Positions 53,258 to 57,275 of a DNA stretch of 57,275 nucleotides are shown here, piece after piece. Position 1 is the stretch's first letter. The number at the start of each line of letters is the position of its first letter. The DNA lies in contig CAJOOY010000054.1 of assembly GCA_905236385.1 (NCBI GenBank), forward strand, positions 1 to 57,275, read 5' to 3'. The translations under genes and the position numbers were made by a program. The notes under the pieces were generated by a model. That model was not told where the DNA came from, made no database searches, and worked only from the letters and a program-made list of their open reading frames with translations. The stretch comes from an uncultured Spirochaetia bacterium. GTDB lineage: Bacteria > Spirochaetota > Spirochaetia > Sphaerochaetales > Sphaerochaetaceae.

Positions 53258-53393
53258 TAATCATTTATCGAGAAAGACTTAATGCACAAAAACCTCTAAA
53301 TGCAACAAGAAATCAAAGCTTTTCTGGTTCAGAGACTTGTAGATCTGTGATTAATTTTGATATCATTTTGATATCATTAACAGGAGGTCTGTA

Positions 53394-54407
53394 ATGGAAA
53401 ACAACAGAACTTATAAAGAGAGGGTTATAAAGCCTTTTAACGGAATAGCTGCCCTTATTCTTATTATTCTTCTTTTAATAGCGTCAATAATGATGTTTAT
53501 TTTCGGTGCAGTCCGTATTGCCCTTGAGTCCTTTTCTCTAGGCATAATTCTCATGATTTCAGGAATTCTGCTCATGACAGCCAGTTCCATCAGCTTTGCC
53601 GGTCTCAGGATAGTCAAACCGAATGAGGCCCTTGTCCTTTCCCTCTTCGGAAAATACCATGGCACAATTTATGATGCAGGTTTTTTCTTTGTTAACCCTT
53701 TTTCAACTGCCATCTATCCCCATTCCAGGAACGAAGAAGCAAAACCGGCTTCTATTGAGACCATCAAGGGAAATGTGCAAGTAAGTCTACCTAAGATTTC
53801 AAAGAAGGTCTCAACCAAACTTACAACCCTTGCAAACGGAGCCCAGAAGGTCAATGACAAGCTGGGAAATCCAGTTGAGGTAAGTGCAATTGTAGTTTGG
53901 AAAGTTGTAAACGCGACAAAAGCTGTGATTAATGTGGATAACTACACTGAATTCATTTCAAACCAGACAGATTCCACAATCAGAAACGTTGCCCGCCTTT
54001 ATCCTTATGATCTGATGAGTGATGATGATCCGAATGATGAAGCGGATGAAACAACTCTGCGCGGTTCCGCAATCAAGGTTGCACAGCAGATGAAGGAAGA
54101 GCTTGCAACAAGAGTGGAAGATGCTGGAATCGAGATTGTTGAAGTCAGACTGAATCAGATAGCATACGCAACAGAAATTGCCGCAGCAATGCTCCAGAAA
54201 CAGCAGGCTGTTGCAATCATTGCCGCAAGAAAGAAAATAGTTGAAGGAGCAGTCTCAATGGTTGAGATGGCTCTCGACAAACTCAAAGAAGACGGTGTTG
54301 TTGATCTTGATGAGGAGCGCAAGGCCCAGATGGTTTCAAACCTGCTTGTCGTACTTTGTGGAAACAAAGAAGCAAATCCTGTGCTGAATACAGGTTCAAT
54401 CTACTGA
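53394..54407 (+). CDS. SPFH/band-7 domain protein
   Basis: 337 residues. Two N-terminal membrane helices (about 17-65) followed by a band-7/stomatin domain: GLRIVKPNEALVLSLFGKYHGTIYDAGFFFVNPF, VSAIVVWKVVNATKAVINVDNYTEFI, and a helical tail rich in Ala/Gln (QKQQAVAIIAARKKIVEGAV). Such proteins form membrane scaffolds. ATG after CAGGAGGTCTGTA. The next gene, 1 nt downstream, encodes a ribbon-helix-helix protein; this pairing occurs in other bacteria. Confidence 0.9.
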   Translation: MENNRTYKERVIKPFNGIAALILIILLLIASIMMFIFGAVRIALESFSLGIILMISGILLMTASSISFAGLRIVKPNEALVLSLFGKYHGTIYDAGFFFVNPFSTAIYPHSRNEEAKPASIETIKGNVQVSLPKISKKVSTKLTTLANGAQKVNDKLGNPVEVSAIVVWKVVNATKAVINVDNYTEFISNQTDSTIRNVARLYPYDLMSDDDPNDEADETTLRGSAIKVAQQMKEELATRVEDAGIEIVEVRLNQIAYATEIAAAMLQKQQAVAIIAARKKIVEGAVSMVEMALDKLKEDGVVDLDEERKAQMVSNLLVVLCGNKEANPVLNTGSIY

Positions 54408-54408
54408 T

Positions 54409-54588
54409 ATGACGGAAACAAAAACGGAAAAGGTTTCAAAAAAGCAGATTCCTCTACGTCTTTCCGCGTCCCTTGTAACAGAACTGACCCGTTGGGCTGA
54501 GGATGATTTCCGCAGCCTGAACGGGCAGATTGAATATATTCTGACTCAGGCTGTGAGAACCAGAAGAAAGCGTAACAAGGCCGACTGA
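54409..54588 (+). CDS. Arc-like ribbon-helix-helix DNA-binding protein
   Basis: 59 residues. KKQIPLRLSASLVTELTRWA forms the beta-strand and first helix, and FRSLNGQIEYILTQAVR the second helix with the conserved Asn-Gly-Gln-Ile-Glu of Arc/MetJ-type proteins. A basic tail (RTRRKRNK) follows. It begins 1 nt after the SPFH stop and is likely co-translated. It may repress the SPFH operon; other function is unknown. Confidence 0.85.
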   Translation: MTETKTEKVSKKQIPLRLSASLVTELTRWAEDDFRSLNGQIEYILTQAVRTRRKRNKAD

Positions 54589-54591
54589 TTT

Positions 54592-54801
54592 CTACTCAAA
54601 ATAAAAAATATCTTCAAAGCGCTTTTCTAGTGCTATGCACAAAATCAGCGCCAGTTTAGCCGTTGGGTTGAACTGGCCTGTCTCTATTGAGCTGATAGTA
54701 TTTCTTGAAACTCCGACCATCTCTGCAAGCTCACCCTGAGATAGACCCTTCTCTGCCCTGATTGCTTTCAGATGGTTTTTCAAAACTAATGCACTGTCCA
54801 T
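54592..54801 (-). CDS. Small XRE-family regulator
   Basis: 69 residues, little more than an HTH_3 domain: LKAIRAEKGLSQGELAEMVGVSRNTISSIETGQFNPTAKLAL followed by a short C-terminal FEDIFYFE, typical of the compact Cro/C1-type (YozG-like) regulators. It starts 10 nt after the DUF6442-like gene. Autoregulation through the dyad at 55201-55221 is plausible. Confidence 0.9.
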   Translation of the reverse strand: MDSALVLKNHLKAIRAEKGLSQGELAEMVGVSRNTISSIETGQFNPTAKLALILCIALEKRFEDIFYFE

Positions 54802-54811
54802 CTTCTTCCTC

Positions 54812-55135
54812 TTAAGCTTTGATTAAACCAATAATCCAAGCAATCAAAAAGCACACTGCAGCAATTCCATAACAAATAGTAACAAACAGCTCATGTTTCT
54901 TCTTAAGCTTTGTGTACTTCATTAGGAAAAACGTAAACAGTCCACACATCAGAGAGAAAAAGATTCCAAAGTTTGTTTTCTCGAGTACAAGAGCTTCAAC
55001 AACGGCCACAATGCTGGCAGCAATCAAAGAAACCAGCCAACAAGATAGGAATCCCTTTTTAATGAACTCCTCTTCTACCATATCTTTTCCTTTATTCTCA
55101 TCTCTACTCTTTTCAAGAATCTCTTCTTTTGTCAT
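54812..55135 (-). CDS. Small membrane protein (DUF6442-like)
   Basis: About 107 residues. N-terminal MTKEEILEKSRDENKGKD followed by three membrane helices and the conserved KYTKLKKKHEL between helices two and three. The family is uncharacterised, usually next to a small XRE regulator as here. Start at ATG 55135, with CAGGAGAAG upstream; the frame is open to 55219 but the promoter lies there. Confidence 0.78.
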   Translation of the reverse strand: MTKEEILEKSRDENKGKDMVEEEFIKKGFLSCWLVSLIAASIVAVVEALVLEKTNFGIFFSLMCGLFTFFLMKYTKLKKKHELFVTICYGIAAVCFLIAWIIGLIKA

Positions 55136-55190
55136 TTTTAGCTTCTCCTGTGGTTTTGGATTTAAGTTGCCAAGTTTTCTTTGCATGTTA

Positions 55191-55219
55191 AATATAGTGG
55201 CGCCAAGTTTACTTGTCAA
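55191..55219 (-). promoter_or_regulatory. Promoter and dyad of the DUF6442-XRE operon
   Basis: Minus strand consensus TTGACA (55219-55214), 17-nt spacer, TATATT (55196-55191). Overlapping dyads CTTG-A-CAAG and CAAG-TAAA-CTTG at the -35 and in the spacer, flanked by GCGCC and GGCGC, look like an operator. Confidence 0.7.
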
Positions 55220-55264
55220 GGCGCTTCAGGAAGTTTTCTCATTCATCTATTTGTGTAGTTAGCA

Positions 55265-56671
55265 TCATCTCTTGTCTGCTGGAACACTCAGTCCCGCAAC
55301 ATTGACCTGATCAACTATCAGCTTCTTTACTTCGTTGGGTATGAATCCCAGGGCATACAACGGATATGTAGCATAGCCTTCACCACCACCTACATTGGCG
55401 TCTGCAATCTTTATTGCAGGATGAAATCCGTATTTTCCGGGATTTGCCAAAACATACTTCATGCTGGTCGCTTTTCTGTTTGAAGCTTTGCATTCAACAA
55501 TGATTACCTTGCTATCCTTCTCCATCAGGAAATCAAGCTCCGGTGAGCCACTCGGTGCATGGAAGTAATACAGATTAATTCCTTCAGTGGCAAAGGCCGA
55601 TGCAGCCATGTTCTCAGCAATGGCTCCCTTGTATGCACCGAGATTACCCGAAAGAATTGAAGAAGGGACATCATCCGACATCTGGGATATCAGAAGTCCT
55701 GTATCAGCAGAGTAGACCTTGAATTCAGTTGATATTTTCTGCCCATCAAGAGGACAGACAAGTTCTCTGGTATTATAGGCTTTTACGACAAGGCCCACGT
55801 CTTCAAGATACTGCAGTCCATCGGCTTTTTCCGGCGAGTGTCCTTTCACATCCACAAGGCTGTACTGGAACTTCTTGTACTCTTTAGACAGCTGTGCCGG
55901 AAGCGAAGAGAGACAGGCTTCAGCCCTGAGCTTCAGAGTCTCATTAAGCTTGACGTTTCCTTTCTCATCAATATATCTTCCAAAATCATCCTTGATGGAC
56001 TGGATTATTCCTTTCTGAACATGACGAACAGCATTCAGGTCATGCGTGGCAAAAAATACGTTGCAGGCCTCAGGCATCCCTCCGACAATCAGATACTGCA
56101 GATACAGTTGTCGAAATGCCTCATGGACGCTCGACTCTACCATCTTCCCTGATTCCAATGAATCACGAACATAATCAAGAACACTTTTGTCCACTCCAAC
56201 ATTCTTCAGGAATTCCTTGAAAGAAAGAGGATACATGGTTATTTGCTCCTCATATCCCGCAGGCACGCCACGAGAATAGGGTGTCCTGAACCCTTTCACA
56301 CCGAGAAAACTTCCGGTCGCAATGACATCAAACCGTCCGTCCAAGTCCCAGTACTTGAGGGAACTCCTTGCATCTGGACAATCCTGGATTTCATCTAGAA
56401 TAAGAAGCGTGCTTCCGGCGACAAACCGTGCCTCAGGCACGGATGCAGTTATGGAGATTACCATTTGATTGACATCAAAGTTGCCCGAAAACGCCTTGTG
56501 GATTGTCTTGTTTGATCTGAGATCAAGATAAACAACATTCGGATAGAATGCTTTTCCGAACTCTTTGACTATGAAGGTCTTTCCCACCTGTCTCAAACCT
56601 TTTATTATTAGAGGATGATGGGGGCGCTCCTTCCATTCTTTCAAGTCATTCCAAATGGCCCTATTAAGCAT
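55265..56671 (-). CDS. AAA+ ATPase with DUF4143 domain
   Basis: About 468 residues. N-terminal AAA_14 domain: KGLRQVGKTFIVKEF (Walker A), LLILDEIQDCPDARSSLKYW (Walker B), ATGSFLGVKGF (sensor 1), SRGVPAGYEEQITMYPLSFKEFL. C-terminal DUF4143 nuclease-like domain: YSADTGLL, ELDFLMEKDSKVIIVECKAS. These are numerous in gut bacteria; function is unknown, with defence or mobility proposed. The ATG at 56671 follows GGAGG by 9 nt. Three spaced repeats lie directly upstream. Confidence 0.9.
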   Translation of the reverse strand: MLNRAIWNDLKEWKERPHHPLIIKGLRQVGKTFIVKEFGKAFYPNVVYLDLRSNKTIHKAFSGNFDVNQMVISITASVPEARFVAGSTLLILDEIQDCPDARSSLKYWDLDGRFDVIATGSFLGVKGFRTPYSRGVPAGYEEQITMYPLSFKEFLKNVGVDKSVLDYVRDSLESGKMVESSVHEAFRQLYLQYLIVGGMPEACNVFFATHDLNAVRHVQKGIIQSIKDDFGRYIDEKGNVKLNETLKLRAEACLSSLPAQLSKEYKKFQYSLVDVKGHSPEKADGLQYLEDVGLVVKAYNTRELVCPLDGQKISTEFKVYSADTGLLISQMSDDVPSSILSGNLGAYKGAIAENMAASAFATEGINLYYFHAPSGSPELDFLMEKDSKVIIVECKASNRKATSMKYVLANPGKYGFHPAIKIADANVGGGEGYATYPLYALGFIPNEVKKLIVDQVNVAGLSVPADKR

Positions 56672-56705
56672 AACATTTGCCTCCAAAAAGAATTATAAAT
56701 TATAA

Positions 56706-56800
56706 TTGTCATTTTTCAAAGGTAAAAACAGCATTTTTTTGTCATTTTTAAAAGGCAAATTCATTATAATTTTGTCATTTTCAAAAGGAAAGACAGCAAA
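56706..56800. repeat. Three direct repeats with 33-bp period upstream of the DUF4143 ATPase
   Basis: TTGTCATTTT(T/C)(C/A)AAAGG recurs at 56706, 56739 and 56772, exactly 33 bp apart (about three helical turns). TATAAT-like sequence lies in units 1 and 3 between copies. This suggests cooperative binding sites for a regulator or a recognition array for the ATPase. Confidence 0.65.
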
Positions 56801-56974
56801 GTTGTACTTGAAAACTTCTTTTTTGAAATTAATATTAAGGGCCCGAAATTGTTATCCGGTAGCTTGTGCTGGAGCCTTTCTTTGGTCAGTACATACCGTT
56901 CTTCCCTCATGGTCTCTCCCTGATACTGTCAACAAAACTGTAAACAGTGAGATCGAGCAAGTTTGGATTAAGAC

Positions 56975-57192
56975 AATATAAAAGTCTCTCTTGGATGGAT
57001 ACAAAAGACAGTGGTCTTATTCCAGCATTAGAGAGCTTTTGGAATGGATGGGCAACAGCGAGAAAAGAAAAAGATGTCATTCTAATTGTGTGTGCTTCTG
57101 CAACTTATTGGATTATGGGAAATATTATCCATGCAAAAGGTGGACTTCATAACAGACTCACTGGAAAAGTGCATTTACGTCCATTTAGTCTT
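56975..57192 (+). pseudogene. Fragment of a PF01637-type ATPase gene cut by the terminal repeat
   Basis: The plus frame from about 56975 reads SWMDTKDSGLIPALESFWNGW, VILIVCASATYWIMGNIIH and GGLHNRLTGKVHLRPFSL, the post-Walker-B and sensor region of archaeal-type AAA ATPases (PF01637). N-terminal Walker A/B and the C-terminal DUF234 part are absent. Coding similarity breaks where the repeat begins at 57193, giving a false tail QLPIT. The CASATYW segment has Ala where Gly is usual. Confidence 0.75.
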
Positions 57193-57275
57193 AGTCAACT
57201 ACCCATCACCTAAAGGTAATGGGCTTGTAACTGCCCAGTCGTAGTAACGGCTTATGCCTCCGACCTTTGACCCCA
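57193..57275 (-). mobile_element. Terminal repeat copy 2, probable end of an IS200/IS605-like element
   Basis: Inverted copy of the left-end repeat, identical at 82 of 83 positions (mismatch at 57252). It has the same hairpin (57201-57223) and the same minus-strand frame ending SPLPLGDG. It interrupts an ATPase gene. Both copies face out of the window, so the element bodies are outside it. Confidence 0.6.

Noticed and set aside
56706-56800. CRISPR array
   Set aside because: Only three degenerate copies, no uniform spacers and no cas genes nearby.
56706-56981. 91-residue plus-strand frame with SFLKGK repeats
   Set aside because: The apparent protein repeats arise from the 33-bp DNA repeats in the ATPase promoter; no ribosome site.
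1-57275. The window as one large composite transposon between inverted element ends
   Set aside because: The interior is mostly housekeeping genes (apt, clp, infC, tRNA), and contig ends at multi-copy repeats are a common assembly effect.

Overview
The window looks like a chromosomal contig from a diderm, host- or gut-associated bacterium, most likely a spirochaete (Treponema/Sphaerochaeta-like). The reasons are lipoprotein signals of the VFAGGSKE type, small outer-membrane beta-barrels ending in Phe, a spirochaete-style cyclase, DUF4143-type ATPases and pectin/hemicellulose enzymes. This assignment is inference from gene content; no rRNA is present. TGA is used as a stop codon.

Layout. (1) 1-1774: an endonuclease/exonuclease/phosphatase-fold gene whose 3' end runs into a terminal repeat, and a divergent isochorismatase-like hydrolase. 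(2) 1777-11100, minus strand: nine tightly packed genes behind a tryptophan T-box leader. They encode a TrpXYZ-like ABC importer, a DUF5058 membrane protein and partner, a membrane-anchored M20 hydrolase, an alpha/beta hydrolase, a MATE exporter and an outer-membrane beta-barrel. (3) 11151-17673: CDF efflux, VTT membrane protein, glutathione peroxidase, a polar amino-acid ABC importer with ArgR-like boxes, HAD hydrolase, rubrerythrin, DUF2188-like protein. (4) 17686-22656: a sugar-isomerase barrel fused to a class III nucleotide cyclase, a glycolipid pair (acyltransferase and glycosyltransferase), and back-to-back remnants of a pectate lyase and a GH3 glucosidase. (5) 22854-32206: housekeeping block with tRNA-Gly, apt, tig-clpP-clpX, DHH phosphoesterase, TatD, nth, fba and infC-rpmI-rplT. 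(6) 32378-43316: unknown genes, a beta-helix lipoprotein, an HELGH zincin-like protein, an ABC-2 exporter, an SDR, and an operon of CE15-like esterase, Gfo/Idh/MocA oxidoreductase, flavin reductase-like protein and TudS-GNAT fusion. (7) 43372-47622: a decayed stretch with a deformylase lacking its N-terminus, a DUF3592-like gene with an in-frame TGA, hipBA, and a broken opp transporter. (8) 47854-57275: GH105, a large surface lipoprotein with an outer-membrane barrel behind a promoter carrying a 10-G tract, SPFH plus RHH proteins, a small XRE/membrane operon, a DUF4143 ATPase, and a second ATPase fragment cut by the same terminal repeat that starts the window.

How the parts fit. The T-box operon reads as a tryptophan-responsive envelope system (uptake, hydrolysis of peptides or acylated amino acids, export). 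The carbohydrate genes (GH105, CE15-like, beta-helix lipoprotein, PL9 and GH3 remnants) point to past or present pectin/xylan use. Several promoters sit with their -10 box 6-8 nt from the start codon and no ribosome site, which suggests leaderless mRNAs. The two window ends carry the same 83-bp sequence in inverted orientation (82/83 identical); this looks like an end of an IS200/IS605-type element at which assembly stopped.
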